From Oryzomonas sagensis (lineage in GTDB: Bacteria > Desulfobacterota > Desulfuromonadia > Geobacterales > Pseudopelobacteraceae): a stretch of DNA of 64,000 nucleotides. The position numbers and the translations under genes were made by a program. Position 1 is the first letter of the stretch. Each line of letters begins with the position of its first letter. The stretch lies in the NCBI RefSeq assembly GCF_008802355.1, contig NZ_VZRA01000001.1, positions 1,172,525-1,236,524 on the forward strand, read 5' to 3'. Positions 33,318 to 42,737 of the stretch are shown piece by piece. Below the pieces are notes generated by a model. That model was not told the DNA's origin, did no database searches, and worked only from the letters and a program-made list of their open reading frames with translations.

Positions 33318-35021
33318 ATGGCAAACGAACGGCAGGCAAGCTTGTCGGCACTCAACAGCAAGATGGTGGCCGTTTCGCTGGGTATAGCGATCGTGGCGGC
33401 GGGCGGCCTGATGGCGGCCGGAGGCGGCGGTATCCCGGCCATTGCCGCTGTCGTCGTTACGGCGCTCTTCAGTTCGCTGGCGTGTGCCAGAATCTTTGCC
33501 GGGGGCGTTGCCGCCGCCCGCCTCGAACAACTCGCCGTGGTGGAAAAGCTCGGTTTGTCCGGTGAGGTATCCGGCTATGTGGAAGAAAACGACGACCTGA
33601 GATCCTTGCTGTCCCGCAGCGGCTTTATCATGGCGGTGCTGGACGCACGGCTGCGCGAGCATCGGCAGCTTCTGGCCCAGATCGTTGCGGCGGAGGAAAA
33701 CCTCAAGGTCGTCATGCACAGCCTGTCGATCAGCGACGAGAAGGAGCTTGTCCAGGTGCGCGATGCCGTGGCCGCCATGGAGAGTATGGACGGCGCCTTT
33801 GCCACGGTTATCGGCGATATCGACGAACTGTCGGGGCGCAGCGCCGAGCAGGAAACCCTGTCGACCAAGATGAGTACGACCACCGACGGTATTGCCGACA
33901 ATATCAATCAGTACTCCAGTTTTGTCATCGAGACCTCCAGCTCCATCGAGCAGATGGTCCGCGCCATCCGGGAGATCGCCGACAACATCCGTGGCCTGTC
34001 CGCCTCGACCGAAGAAACCGTGTCCTCCATCAACCAGATCAGCGTTTCCCAGGCCAAGGTGCGCAACAATGCCGAGCGCGGCGCCCTTGCCTCCGAAAAC
34101 GTCCGCGAACAGGCCCAGAGCGGCTTGCGGAACATGGCCGCCACGCTGCGGGCAATGCAGGAGATTGAAAAGAGCAACGTGGAGTCCTTCGATGCCATCA
34201 ACCGGCTCTCACGGTATTCGGCCCGTGTGGGCGAGTTCCTCAACGTCATCCAGGAGGTGGTGGAGCAGACCAAGCTCCTCTCCCTGAACGCCTCGATCAT
34301 TGCCGCCCAGGCGGGCGTGCGGGGGCGGGCGTTTGCCGTCGTCGCCGAGGAGGTCCGTTCCCTTGCCTCCCGCACATCGGCCTCCACGCGGGAGATCGAG
34401 GAGTTGGTGCGCAATATCCAGAAGGAAACCGCCGCGGTGCAGCGTTCGGTGACCCAGGGGAAAGACAAGGTCAAGGAGGGGGTGAAGATATCCTCTCTGG
34501 CCAACGAAGCGCTGGTGAAGATCGAGAAGAGCGCCGACGAGGCCTCCCACATGGTGGCACGGATTGCCGCCGAAGCGGCGGAGCAGACGGTCGGCATCCA
34601 GCGTATCACCGAAGAGGCCGAGAAGAACCTCGAACGGGTCCAGCAGATCACCCTGAGCACGGAGAACCAACAGGACGGGGCCAACCTGATCGTCAGAAAT
34701 CTGGAGCACATGCGGGATCTGGCCCATCGCATCAATATGACGGCCCAGGAGCAGGCCAAGGAGAACCGCCTGTATCTGCAGGGCGTCATTGAGCACAACG
34801 AGCGGACCAAGGGGCTGAAGGAAAACGTTTACCACCAGCTGGTCGTCGCGGAAAAGGCGGTAGAAGCCGTGTGCAAGGTGGACGACATGATCTCGGCCAA
34901 TACCGTAGAAACCCGGAAGATCCTGGGGGCTGTCACGGCTTTGACGCGCGTGATCGACCTGCACCGCGGCGAGGCGGGCGCCGAAGCGGGTGAAGGTGAG
35001 GAGGCGGTCCGCTATGAATAG
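33318..35021 (+). CDS. Methyl-accepting chemotaxis-type receptor
   Basis: 567 residues. Two hydrophobic stretches near the N-terminus ([41 protein letters not shown], about 15-58) form a hairpin with almost no periplasmic loop, so sensing is likely cytoplasmic or membrane-based. Long coiled coils follow, and the signalling tip is [42 protein letters not shown] near residues 316-358, with the conserved E-VR-LA-R. It deviates from the standard LNAAIEAARAGE hairpin, having [11 protein letters not shown]. No CheR/CheB-binding tail. It lies directly upstream of, and overlaps, a DUF3187-like gene. Confidence 0.87.
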   Translation: MANERQASLSALNSKMVAVSLGIAIVAAGGLMAAGGGGIPAIAAVVVTALFSSLACARIFAGGVAAARLEQLAVVEKLGLSGEVSGYVEENDDLRSLLSRSGFIMAVLDARLREHRQLLAQIVAAEENLKVVMHSLSISDEKELVQVRDAVAAMESMDGAFATVIGDIDELSGRSAEQETLSTKMSTTTDGIADNINQYSSFVIETSSSIEQMVRAIREIADNIRGLSASTEETVSSINQISVSQAKVRNNAERGALASENVREQAQSGLRNMAATLRAMQEIEKSNVESFDAINRLSRYSARVGEFLNVIQEVVEQTKLLSLNASIIAAQAGVRGRAFAVVAEEVRSLASRTSASTREIEELVRNIQKETAAVQRSVTQGKDKVKEGVKISSLANEALVKIEKSADEASHMVARIAAEAAEQTVGIQRITEEAEKNLERVQQITLSTENQQDGANLIVRNLEHMRDLAHRINMTAQEQAKENRLYLQGVIEHNERTKGLKENVYHQLVVAEKAVEAVCKVDDMISANTVETRKILGAVTALTRVIDLHRGEAGAEAGEGEEAVRYE

Positions 35022-36021
35022 GATGCTGCCGGTATCCCTGCTCCTCCTGCTCGCCATGGCCGGTCCGGCGGCGGCAGAGGATATGGAGATCACCCCCTTC
35101 CGCACCGTCAACCAGAGCCCGCTGGTACAGATCTTCGGACTTCCCCCACAGTCGGAGGCTACGGTCGCCCCTTCCGGGAAGACCGTCGTTAGCCTTGTGC
35201 AGGATGTGGCCAGCGACTACACCGTCAGTTCCACGTCCCGGGAGCAGATCCATCTGGACGGCGAATCCTACCGGTGGACCCTGGCGGCCCGCCATGGTTT
35301 CGGCGGACGTTTCGATGCGGGGTTTGAGATCCCCTATGTCCTCTACGGCGGCGGTTTTCTGGACAGCTTCATCATCGAATGGCACAAATTTTTCGGCCTG
35401 CCCCAGGGGGGACGCACCAGCGCCCCGAAGGGCCGCCTGCTCTTCAGCTATACCAAGGACGGCGTACAGAAACTCAAGATGGACCACGCCGATTCCGGCC
35501 TCGGCGATATCAGCCTGACGGGCGGGATGCAACTCTACGAGGCCCGGGACGGGGAATCCCACGACAGCCTGGCGCTGCGGGCCTCCCTCAAGCTGCCCAG
35601 CGGCGACAGCAATTCCCTGCGGGGCAGCGGCAGCACCGATGCCACCCTGGCCCTGTGCGGCAGTATGAACAACTTCACCGAATGGGGTTCCCTGGGCGTC
35701 TTCGGCTCCCTGGGGGGGATGGCCATGAGCGATGGGGATGTGCTGCGCGACCAGCAGCAGCACCTGGTCGGCTTCGGCACCGTCGGCCTGGGGTGGGGGC
35801 CATGGTCGCGGGTATCCTTCAAGTTCCAGCTCAACGCCCATACGGCCTTCTACCGGGGAAGCACCCTGGACGAACTCTCCAAGCCGTCTTTGATGCTGGT
35901 TTCCGGCGGGGCGATCAAGCTCCCCGGCGATTACCGGCTCGACATCGGCGTTTCCGAGGATGTGGCGGTTGCCACCGCCCCGGATGTGGCCTTTCACCTG
36001 GGGGTGAGCAAACAGTTCTGA
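35014..36021 (+). CDS. DUF3187-like outer-membrane/exported protein
   Basis: 335 residues; the ATG at 35014 follows GAGGAGG (34998-35004) and overlaps the receptor gene by 8 bp. Signal peptide [18 protein letters not shown], then a beta-rich chain with many Gly/aromatic strands ending FHLGVSKQF, the terminal Phe of outer-membrane barrels. Segments such as [28 protein letters not shown] and [12 protein letters not shown] match DUF3187. Function unknown; the overlap with a receptor gene is unusual and suggests translational coupling. Confidence 0.72.
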   Translation: MNRMLPVSLLLLLAMAGPAAAEDMEITPFRTVNQSPLVQIFGLPPQSEATVAPSGKTVVSLVQDVASDYTVSSTSREQIHLDGESYRWTLAARHGFGGRFDAGFEIPYVLYGGGFLDSFIIEWHKFFGLPQGGRTSAPKGRLLFSYTKDGVQKLKMDHADSGLGDISLTGGMQLYEARDGESHDSLALRASLKLPSGDSNSLRGSGSTDATLALCGSMNNFTEWGSLGVFGSLGGMAMSDGDVLRDQQQHLVGFGTVGLGWGPWSRVSFKFQLNAHTAFYRGSTLDELSKPSLMLVSGGAIKLPGDYRLDIGVSEDVAVATAPDVAFHLGVSKQF

Positions 36022-36058
36022 CCGGCTGGCGGACCCCGTCCGGCCCTCTGACGATAAA

Positions 36059-36087
36059 AAAGAGCCCCGCTTTCGACGGGGCTCTTT
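36059..36087. terminator. Bidirectional terminator between DUF3187-like gene and leuD
   Basis: AAAGAGCCCCG pairs perfectly with CGGGGCTCTTT, loop CTTTCGA region. A-rich left flank and T-rich right side allow use from both strands. Confidence 0.85.
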
Positions 36088-36116
36088 GCGTTTCCAGGCT
36101 TTGTTGTCTCGCCGGA

Positions 36117-36644
36117 TCAGTAGTTCTTGTCGGCGTAATCGACCCAGCCGCCGGCCAGCACCAGGGCCTTGTCGAACGGTGACAGGCTGAAGCTGAAGGT
36201 CTTCTGTTTGCCGCCGCCGCTCACGGTCAGGCTCTGGGCCTCGATGTCGATGCCGATGGCGGTGTCAGCGTCGTCGGCGTGGGAGAAAATCTGGTCCAGG
36301 TCCGCCTTGGGCAGCTCGATGGCGGCCATGCCGCAGTTGAACATGTTCTGGCGGAAGATGCGGGCAAAGGACTCGGCGATCACGGCGGTGATGCCGTTGA
36401 CCTCGAACACCCAGGGGGCATGCTCCCGGGACGAGCCGCAGCCGAAATTGGCGCGGGAGACGACCACCCGGGCCGATTTCGTTCGCGGCCCCTTGGGGTC
36501 GAAGCCGGGCAGCTTCAGGTCTTCAAGTATGTAGGGTTTCAGGTCTTCCTTGGTGATCTCGGTCAGGTACTTGGCCGGGATGATCTCGTCGGTATTGATG
36601 TCGGAACGGTCGAGGAAGAGGGCCGGGCCTCCGAATGTCTTCAT
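36117..36644 (-). CDS. leuD: 3-isopropylmalate dehydratase small subunit
   Basis: 175 residues, the short (archaeal/HacB-like) form rather than the ~200-residue enterobacterial type. It carries the swivelling domain of aconitase-type enzymes: DINTDEIIPAKYL near residue 16 and NFGCGSSREHAPWV near residue 67 contribute substrate binding. Works with LeuC in leucine synthesis. It lies about 190 bp after leuC on the same strand, with an inverted repeat in the gap, so the operon is interrupted by a mobile-looking repeat. A LysR gene lies upstream. Confidence 0.93.
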   Translation of the reverse strand: MKTFGGPALFLDRSDINTDEIIPAKYLTEITKEDLKPYILEDLKLPGFDPKGPRTKSARVVVSRANFGCGSSREHAPWVFEVNGITAVIAESFARIFRQNMFNCGMAAIELPKADLDQIFSHADDADTAIGIDIEAQSLTVSGGGKQKTFSFSLSPFDKALVLAGGWVDYADKNY

Positions 36645-36688
36645 ATGGTCAACTCCTTGAAAGAATTAATTCTCTAAAAACGTAAATC

Positions 36689-36826
36689 TGCCACAGAGAC
36701 ACGGAGACACAGAGGACGTCAAAATCAAAAGCGATATCAAAAGAAACTCGAATGGTTGAAAAGCATGTTTGCCGTTTGAGGTTTCGAATTTCTCCGTGTC
36801 TCTGTGTCTCTGTGGCAGGTTTTCTT
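36689..36826. repeat. Inverted repeat of the CAGAGACACAGAG type between leuC and leuD
   Basis: CTGCCACAGAGACACGGAG (36689-36707) is mirrored by CTCCGTGTCTCTGTGTCTCTGTGGCAG (about 36799-36825) around a ~90-bp A+T-rich centre. The arms contain the 6-mer/12-mer GAGACAC tandem. Repeats of this kind are widespread in environmental bacterial genomes. It separates two genes that are usually adjacent. Confidence 0.7.
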
Positions 36827-36834
36827 CTGTGCCC

Positions 36835-38118
36835 TTACAGGTACTTCCTCGGGTCGGCGATCTTGCCTTCAATGGCCGAGGCTGCCGCGGTGGCCGGCGA
36901 CATGAGGTGCACCATGCCCCCCTTGCCCATGCGTCCCATGAAGTTGCGGTTGGTGGTGGAGGCGCAGACCTCGCCCTCGGCCAGCACGCCGTTGCTCATC
37001 CCGAGGCAGGCGCCGCAGGTGGGGTTGGTGATGCAGAACCCGGCCTCCATGAAGGTGTCGATCAGCCCTTCGTGCAGGGCCTCCTGGTAGATCTTCGGCG
37101 TGGCGGGGGAGAGGATGCCGCGCACCGTGGGGGCGATCCGTTTTCCCTTCAACACGTGTGCCGCGATGCGCAGGTCTTCCAGGCGGCCGTTGGTGCAGGA
37201 GCCGAGGTAGACCTGGTCGAGCGGCGTGTCCGGCAGGTCGGCCACAAACTTGACCTGATCCGGTTTATAGCCGAAGGTGGAGATCGGCTGGAGCGTGGTG
37301 ACGTCGATGTCGATCACTTGGTCGTACTCGGCGTCGGCATCGGCGGCCCACCTGGAGTATTCGGCCAGCGCGGCCTCCTTGGAGGCGAATTCTCCCTGGA
37401 TGAAGGGCCAGAGGAACTCCACGGTGGTCGCGTCGGGCTGGCAGATGCCGGAGGTGCCGCCCGCCTCGATGGCCATGTTGCACAGGGTCATGCGGGACTC
37501 CATGGTCATGGCGCTGATGGTGTCGCCGTGGAATTCCATCACCCGGTCCGTGGCGCCGTTGACGCCGATCCTGCCTATGATGTGCAGGATGACGTCCTTG
37601 GCGTAGACCCCCTTGGGCAGGGCGCCGGTGACGTTGAACTTGATGGTCTTGGGCTGGCGGAAGGCGCAGACCCCTTTCAGGATGCCGACCTCCAGGTCGG
37701 TGGTGCCGATGCCCGCGGCAAAGGCGCCGAACGCGCCGTGGGTGCAGGTATGGGAGTCGCCCATGATGACCGTGTTGCCGGGGCGGATGAAGCCCTTTTC
37801 CGGGAACAGGGCATGGCAGACGCCGTTGGCGCCGATATCGAAGAAGTCGCGGATCGCGTGGCGGCGGGCCCAGTCGCGCAGGATCTTGGCCTGGGTCGCG
37901 GTCTTGCTGTCCTTGCTGGGGGTGACGTGGTCGATGACGGCCTTGATCCTGGACGGGTCGAAGACCCGGTCCTTGCCGCGCCGCACCAGGTCGTCGATGG
38001 CGATGGGGGTGGTGATTTCGTGGCACAGCACCACGTCCAGTTTCAGCACCTTGGTGCCGGGGAAGGGCTCCTCGACCAGGTGCGCCTCAAAGATCTTTTC
38101 CGCTGTGGTTTTACCCAT
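36835..38118 (-). CDS. leuC: 3-isopropylmalate dehydratase large subunit (HacA-type LeuC)
   Basis: 427 residues from the ATG at 38118 (MGKTTAEKIFEAH), preceded by GAGGT; a longer in-frame start at 38205 adds a tail the family lacks. Three cysteines for the 4Fe-4S cluster are recognisable: LGSCTNGR (near 303), and NPTCGACLG (near 362). HTCTHGAFGAFAAGIGTTD contains the conserved His/Asp motif. The ~420-residue length is the archaeal/Geobacter type. With LeuD it isomerises 2-isopropylmalate to 3-isopropylmalate. LysR gene 110 bp upstream. Confidence 0.95.
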   Translation of the reverse strand: MGKTTAEKIFEAHLVEEPFPGTKVLKLDVVLCHEITTPIAIDDLVRRGKDRVFDPSRIKAVIDHVTPSKDSKTATQAKILRDWARRHAIRDFFDIGANGVCHALFPEKGFIRPGNTVIMGDSHTCTHGAFGAFAAGIGTTDLEVGILKGVCAFRQPKTIKFNVTGALPKGVYAKDVILHIIGRIGVNGATDRVMEFHGDTISAMTMESRMTLCNMAIEAGGTSGICQPDATTVEFLWPFIQGEFASKEAALAEYSRWAADADAEYDQVIDIDVTTLQPISTFGYKPDQVKFVADLPDTPLDQVYLGSCTNGRLEDLRIAAHVLKGKRIAPTVRGILSPATPKIYQEALHEGLIDTFMEAGFCITNPTCGACLGMSNGVLAEGEVCASTTNRNFMGRMGKGGMVHLMSPATAAASAIEGKIADPRKYL

Positions 38119-38227
38119 GGGTTCATACCTCGCTTCAATCTGTAATGGTTCCCTGTATACCTTATTCTTTTCGCCAACAAAAGCAGTATATGGTGACGTT
38201 GCCATCGTGAACGGCGATGGCAGCCCC

Positions 38228-39118
38228 CTATGTTTCCGGTTGTCTGAGATGATCGACGAGGAGCCGGGCGGCGGCGTGCAGGGCAGCGCAGGAGCGGACG
38301 CAGAGCTTCAACTCCCGGCGGGCCCAGGGTTCGTCCAGGGCCACCGGGCGGATGCGCAGCCCTTTGAAATAGGGCTTGGCGGCACCCTTGGGGACGATCC
38401 CGATGCCCAGGCCGGCCTCCACCATCAGGCAGAGGGCATCGAAGCTGTTCACCTGGATACGCAGCTTGGGGGTCCGGTCCAGTTCCTGGGCGGCCCGCAG
38501 CACCTGGTTGTGGAGCGCGCTCCCCACGGTCAGGCCGACGAAATCGAACTCCAGGGTCTCCTGGAATGAAACGGACCTCCTCCGGGCCAGGGGGTGATCC
38601 TTGGGGGTGATGACGATGAGCTGGTCCGAGTGGTACGGCAGGAATTCCAGATCCTGGCGGTAGGTCCCCATGGTGATGATGCCCACGTCCGCCGCTCCCT
38701 CGGCCACGGATTTCATGATGGTCTCGCTGATCGCCCCCTCCAGGTGCACGTGTATCTGGGGGTGCAGGTCCATGAACGACCTGATCTCCGCCGGCAGGAA
38801 CTGGTTGATGGCCGAGATGTTGGCGCACAACCTGACGTGGCCGCGCACGCCGCTGGAGTATTCGCTGATCTGCACGTAGAGGTTGTTCATGTCGTGCAGA
38901 ACCCCCCGGGCAAGTTGCAGCAGGGTAATCCCCGCGTCGGTCGGGGCAACCCCCTTGTTCGTCCGGTGGAGCAGGGGGGTCCCGAAGCCCTCCTCCAACT
39001 CGCTGATCCGCTTGCTGACGGCCGACGCGGCGATATGCTCCCGTTCCGCCGCCCCGGCGATGGTGCCCTCTTCCACGATGGTGACGAACAGTTTAAGCGA
39101 CAAGGGGTCGATAATCAT
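38228..39118 (-). CDS. LysR-family transcriptional regulator
   Basis: 296 residues; ATG at 39118 (MIIDPLSLKLFVTIVEEG) is the usual LysR start, so the longer frame is rejected. N-terminal winged helix (GTIAGAAEREHIAASAVSKRISELEEGFGTPLLHR, about 18-52) and a C-terminal effector domain (LDLHPQIHVHLEGA..., GTYRQDLEFLPY). It sits directly upstream of leuC on the same strand, so may regulate leucine synthesis and be co-transcribed, but the effector is unknown. A hairpin (TGCCATCG/CGATGGCA, about 38180-38205) lies in the gap between it and leuC. Confidence 0.9.
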   Translation of the reverse strand: MIIDPLSLKLFVTIVEEGTIAGAAEREHIAASAVSKRISELEEGFGTPLLHRTNKGVAPTDAGITLLQLARGVLHDMNNLYVQISEYSSGVRGHVRLCANISAINQFLPAEIRSFMDLHPQIHVHLEGAISETIMKSVAEGAADVGIITMGTYRQDLEFLPYHSDQLIVITPKDHPLARRRSVSFQETLEFDFVGLTVGSALHNQVLRAAQELDRTPKLRIQVNSFDALCLMVEAGLGIGIVPKGAAKPYFKGLRIRPVALDEPWARRELKLCVRSCAALHAAARLLVDHLRQPET

Positions 39119-39340
39119 GGTGTCTCGCTGGTCCGCCCTATTCCCGGCGGCCTGGGCCGCCCGGTTCCCTGGATCGGGCATAACAGTAAACCAATATCCT
39201 GGCATGCAACAACAATTTTTATCCGCAGCCTCGGCCCAGGGAAATAATCCGGGATTTCCCCTTGTCGCAATTCACGGAAATTTCAGGTGGAAAGCGTTGG
39301 GGGCGTGGTGTATAAACGAGGTTCGAGAGGTAAAGCAACC

Positions 39341-40090
39341 ATGACACCCGATCAACTCAAACTATTGTTGGATTCCGTCAAAGAGGGCACCGTCCCGGTC
39401 GAGCAGGCCGTCGAGCGGCTGCGGCAGCTGCCGTTCCAGGACGTGGGGTGCGCCCAGGTGGATCACCACCGGGAATTGCGCCAGGGCATGCCCGAGGTCA
39501 TCTTCGGCGAAGGGAAAAAAGACGAGCAGATCATCACCATCATGGGAGCCATGGCGGAAAACGGCAGCAACGTCCTGGTGACGCGGATCGATGCGGACAA
39601 GGCGCAGCGAATCCAGCGGACCTTTTTCGGCGCCCTGTACCACGCCAATGCCCGCTGCCTGACCCTGGAACAGCGGCCGGCGGAGGCCAAGGGGCGGGGG
39701 ACGATCCTGGTGGTCTCGGCCGGGACCTCGGACCTGCCGGTGGCGGCCGAGGCGCTGGTCACGGCTCGTTTTCTGGGCAACGAGGCCGAGCATATCTACG
39801 ACGTGGGCGTGGCGGGCATCCACCGCCTGTTGGCCCGGCACGAAGAGCTTGCCGCCGCTTCGGTGCTCATCGTGGTGGCCGGCATGGAGGGGGCGCTGCC
39901 CACGGTGGTGGGCGGGCTGGTGGACAAGCCGGTCATCGCCGTGCCGACCTCCATCGGCTACGGAGCGGCCTTCGGCGGCATCGCGGCGCTTCTGGGGATG
40001 CTCAACTCCTGCGCCGCCGGTGTTACGGTGGTCAACATCGACAACGGTTTCGGCGCAGCCTGCGCGGCTTCGCTGATCAACAGGGCCTAG
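39341..40090 (+). CDS. larB: Nickel-pincer cofactor biosynthesis protein LarB
   Basis: 249 residues from the ATG at 39341, following GAGAGGT. LarB carboxylates and hydrolyses nicotinic acid adenine dinucleotide to make pyridinium-3,5-biscarboxylic acid mononucleotide, the first step of the nickel-pincer cofactor of lactate racemase. The C-terminal domain is PurE-like: SAGTSDLPVAAEA, GVAGIHRLL, VVAGMEGALPTVVGGLVDKPVIAVPTSIGYG. larC follows by one base. larA and larE are not in the window. Confidence 0.95.
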   Translation: MTPDQLKLLLDSVKEGTVPVEQAVERLRQLPFQDVGCAQVDHHRELRQGMPEVIFGEGKKDEQIITIMGAMAENGSNVLVTRIDADKAQRIQRTFFGALYHANARCLTLEQRPAEAKGRGTILVVSAGTSDLPVAAEALVTARFLGNEAEHIYDVGVAGIHRLLARHEELAAASVLIVVAGMEGALPTVVGGLVDKPVIAVPTSIGYGAAFGGIAALLGMLNSCAAGVTVVNIDNGFGAACAASLINRA

Positions 40091-40091
40091 C

Positions 40092-41279
40092 ATGACAATC
40101 GTCTATCTTGACTGCTACGCCGGTATCTCCGGCGACATGACCGTGGGGGCGCTCCTGGATCTGGGGGTGCCGCTGGAACACCTGCAGGCCGAACTGGCAA
40201 AGCTCCCGCTCCCCCCCGGCTCCTACGCCCTCTCCGCAAGCCGCACCGAACGGCGCCACGTTCCGGCGCTGAAGTTCGACGTGGCCGTGCACGACCACCA
40301 CACCCACCGCCACTACGGCGGCATCGACGCCATGATTGCCGGAAGCTCCCTGGCCGATGCGGTCAAGGAGCGGGCGCGGCGGATCTTCCGCCGGTTGGCC
40401 GAGGCCGAGGCCACGGTGCACGGCGTAGCCATTGAAGAGGTCCATTTCCACGAGGTGGGGGCGGTGGACTCCATCGTCGATATCGTCGGCACGGCCATCT
40501 GTTTGGATTACCTGGGCGTTACGGAGGTCTCTGCCGCGGCGCTGCCCCTGGGGGGCGGTTTCGTGGAGACCGCCCACGGCCGGCTGCCGGTGCCGGCCCC
40601 GGCCACGGCGGAGTTGCTGCGCGACCTGGCCGTGCACGGCGACTGCGGCGACGGCGAACGGGTCACCCCCACCGGCGCGGCCATCATCGCCGCCCTGGCC
40701 GCAGGGACGGGGCAGAGGCCGGCCATGCGCCTGGAACGGATCGGCAGCGGCGCCGGCGGCAAGGATTTCGGCGATTGCCCCAATATCCTGCGGGCCTTTC
40801 TCGGCACGGTTGAAAAAGGGGCGGGCGGCGACGACCCGGTCATGGTGGCCGAGACCAATATCGACGATTCCACACCCGAGGTCCTGGGGTACGTGATGGA
40901 GCGGCTTTTGGCGGAAGGTGCGCTGGATGTGTTCTTTACGCCGGTGCAGATGAAGAAGAACCGGCCGGCCACGCAACTCTCCTTCCTCTGCCGGCCGGAA
41001 GAGTTGGCAAACCTGGCGCGGCTGGTGCTGGCCGAAACCTCGGCCATCGGCCTGCGCCATTACCCTGTCGGCCGCATCGTCCTGGAGCGGCGAGTGGAGG
41101 AGTTGCAGACCCCGTTGGGCCCCGTGCGCTTCAAGCTGGTCTTCGACGGCGGCCTTTTGTTGCGGGCCGCCCCGGAATACGAGGATTGCCGCCGCATCGC
41201 CCGGGAACGGGGCATCCCCTGCCGCGAGGTCATGGAACAGGTGGCGGCGTGGCGGCGGGCCGGCGGGGAGGCGTCATGA
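40092..41279 (+). CDS. larC: Nickel insertion protein LarC
   Basis: 395 residues as one continuous frame; in Lactobacillus the gene needs a ribosomal frameshift, here it does not. LarC puts nickel into the pincer cofactor using CTP. Family motifs are DCYAGISGDMTVGALLDLG at the start, a His-rich loop HDHHTHRHYGGID near residue 60, HFHEVGAVDSIVDIVG near residue 118, and ETNIDDSTPEVLGYVMERLL near residue 257. It overlaps cinA by 4 bp. Substrates of any dependent racemase are unknown. Confidence 0.95.
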   Translation: MTIVYLDCYAGISGDMTVGALLDLGVPLEHLQAELAKLPLPPGSYALSASRTERRHVPALKFDVAVHDHHTHRHYGGIDAMIAGSSLADAVKERARRIFRRLAEAEATVHGVAIEEVHFHEVGAVDSIVDIVGTAICLDYLGVTEVSAAALPLGGGFVETAHGRLPVPAPATAELLRDLAVHGDCGDGERVTPTGAAIIAALAAGTGQRPAMRLERIGSGAGGKDFGDCPNILRAFLGTVEKGAGGDDPVMVAETNIDDSTPEVLGYVMERLLAEGALDVFFTPVQMKKNRPATQLSFLCRPEELANLARLVLAETSAIGLRHYPVGRIVLERRVEELQTPLGPVRFKLVFDGGLLLRAAPEYEDCRRIARERGIPCREVMEQVAAWRRAGGEAS

Positions 41280-42526
41280 GAATATCCACCCTGAGCATCG
41301 GCAGTGAGTTGATCAGCGGCGAGGTGACCGATACCAATGCCGGCCGCATCGCCGAACTCCTGCTGGGATGCGGCCTTCGCGTGCTGCGCCATATGGTCGT
41401 GGGGGATTCCGAGCCGGATATCGGCGAGGCCCTGAATGAACTTGCCCTGAAAAGCGACGCCGTCATCGTTACCGGCGGCCTGGGGCCCACGGTGGACGAC
41501 GTGACTGCCCTGGCGGCAGCCCATGCCACCGGCCGACGCCTGGTGGTCAACGAGGAGTTGAAGGAACATATCCGCAGCTTTACGGCCAAGCTGGGGGGCG
41601 GCCATGCCTCCGACCGGCAGGCCATGATCCCCACCAAGTCGACGATCATCCCCAATCCGACCGGGACCGCCTGCGGTTTCCATTTCATCCACGGGGGGTG
41701 CTTTTTCTTTTTTCTCCCCGGCGTTCCCTCGGAGATGGAGCCGATGCTGGGCGATACGGTACTGCCGTTTCTCTGCGAACGGGTGATGCACAAAAAGGTG
41801 ATCCTTTCTTCGTTCCAGAACGTCTATGGCCTTTCCGAGCCTGAGGTGGACGGGCTGCTGAAGGGGGCCTTCTCCGGCAACCATGCCGTGCAGATGAGTA
41901 TCTGCGTCACCTTTCCCTGGATACGCGTAACCCTGCGGGTCGATGGGGATACGGAAACCGCGGCCCGAACCCGTCTCCAGGATGCGGTGGAACTGGTGCG
42001 GGAACGGCTGGGGGCTGCGATCTTTTCCGAAGGGCACGAGACCATGGAGCAGGTCGTGGCCGGACTCTTCGGCCGGCGCGGCCTGACCCTGGCCCTGGCC
42101 GAGTCGTGCACCGGCGGCCTGATCGCCAAACGGCTCACCGATGTGCCCGGCAGTTCCGCCTTTTTTCTGGAGGGGGCGGTGACCTACAGCAATGCCGCCA
42201 AGCAGCGCCTGTTGGGGGTGCCGCAGGTTGTTCTGGAGACCCGGGGAGCGGTCAGCTCCGAGTGCGCCGCAGCCATGGCCACCGGGGCGCGCGCCGCTGC
42301 GGGGAGCGACCTGGGGCTGGCCGTGACCGGCATTGCCGGTCCTGACGGTGGGACGGCGGACAAGCCGGTGGGCACGGTCTTCATCTCCCTGGCGGCGCCG
42401 GACGGCTGCTGGACCAGAGGGTTCCGGTTCGGCGGCAACCGGGAAGATGTGCGCACCTTGACCGCCTGGACGGCCCTGGACTGGGTGAGGCGTTATCTGG
42501 CGGACGGCAGTCCGTTTCCCGTATAA
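41276..42526 (+). CDS. cinA: CinA-family protein (nicotinamide-nucleotide amidase / damage-inducible)
   Basis: 416 residues; ATG at 41276 overlaps the larC stop. N-terminal MoaB-like domain (LSIGSELISGEVTDTNAGRIAELL, VTGGLGPTVDD) and C-terminal CinA domain (LALAESCTGGLIAKRLTDVPGSSAFFLEGAVTYSNAAK, GAVSSECAAAMA, GIAGPDGGT). The latter hydrolyses NMN to nicotinate mononucleotide in several bacteria, so linkage to LarB, which uses a nicotinate nucleotide, is fitting. The classical neighbour recA is 212 bp downstream, past a repeat element. Confidence 0.93.
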   Translation: MRISTLSIGSELISGEVTDTNAGRIAELLLGCGLRVLRHMVVGDSEPDIGEALNELALKSDAVIVTGGLGPTVDDVTALAAAHATGRRLVVNEELKEHIRSFTAKLGGGHASDRQAMIPTKSTIIPNPTGTACGFHFIHGGCFFFFLPGVPSEMEPMLGDTVLPFLCERVMHKKVILSSFQNVYGLSEPEVDGLLKGAFSGNHAVQMSICVTFPWIRVTLRVDGDTETAARTRLQDAVELVRERLGAAIFSEGHETMEQVVAGLFGRRGLTLALAESCTGGLIAKRLTDVPGSSAFFLEGAVTYSNAAKQRLLGVPQVVLETRGAVSSECAAAMATGARAAAGSDLGLAVTGIAGPDGGTADKPVGTVFISLAAPDGCWTRGFRFGGNREDVRTLTAWTALDWVRRYLADGSPFPV

Positions 42527-42529
42527 TAC

Positions 42530-42653
42530 CGATTCCAAATCAAGGCGCTATCTTCGTTGGCTCGTTTTGGGCTCCTCAGCGTACTGCTTGGTACGCCTTC
42601 GTCGCCACAAGCCTCGCCGCCTTGATTTCATCCTTGATTTGAAGTCGGTATAA
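42530..42653. repeat. Dispersed palindromic element, copy A (cinA-recA gap)
   Basis: About 124 bp. The ends pair: TACCGATTCCAAATCAAGG at the left against the complement of CCTTGATTTGAAGTCGGTA at the right (17 of 19). The core is CTCAGCGTAC-TGCTTG-GTACGCC, a 6-bp stem with flanking CTC/TTCG. It shares the GCGTA...TACGC core with three other elements in the window. Confidence 0.7.
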
Positions 42654-42737
42654 ACCCTTGCGGGAAAACCGCCGGATATGCTACCGTAACACCCCCCATT
42701 CATCCACGTTCATCCCACTTTCAGGAGACATGCAACC

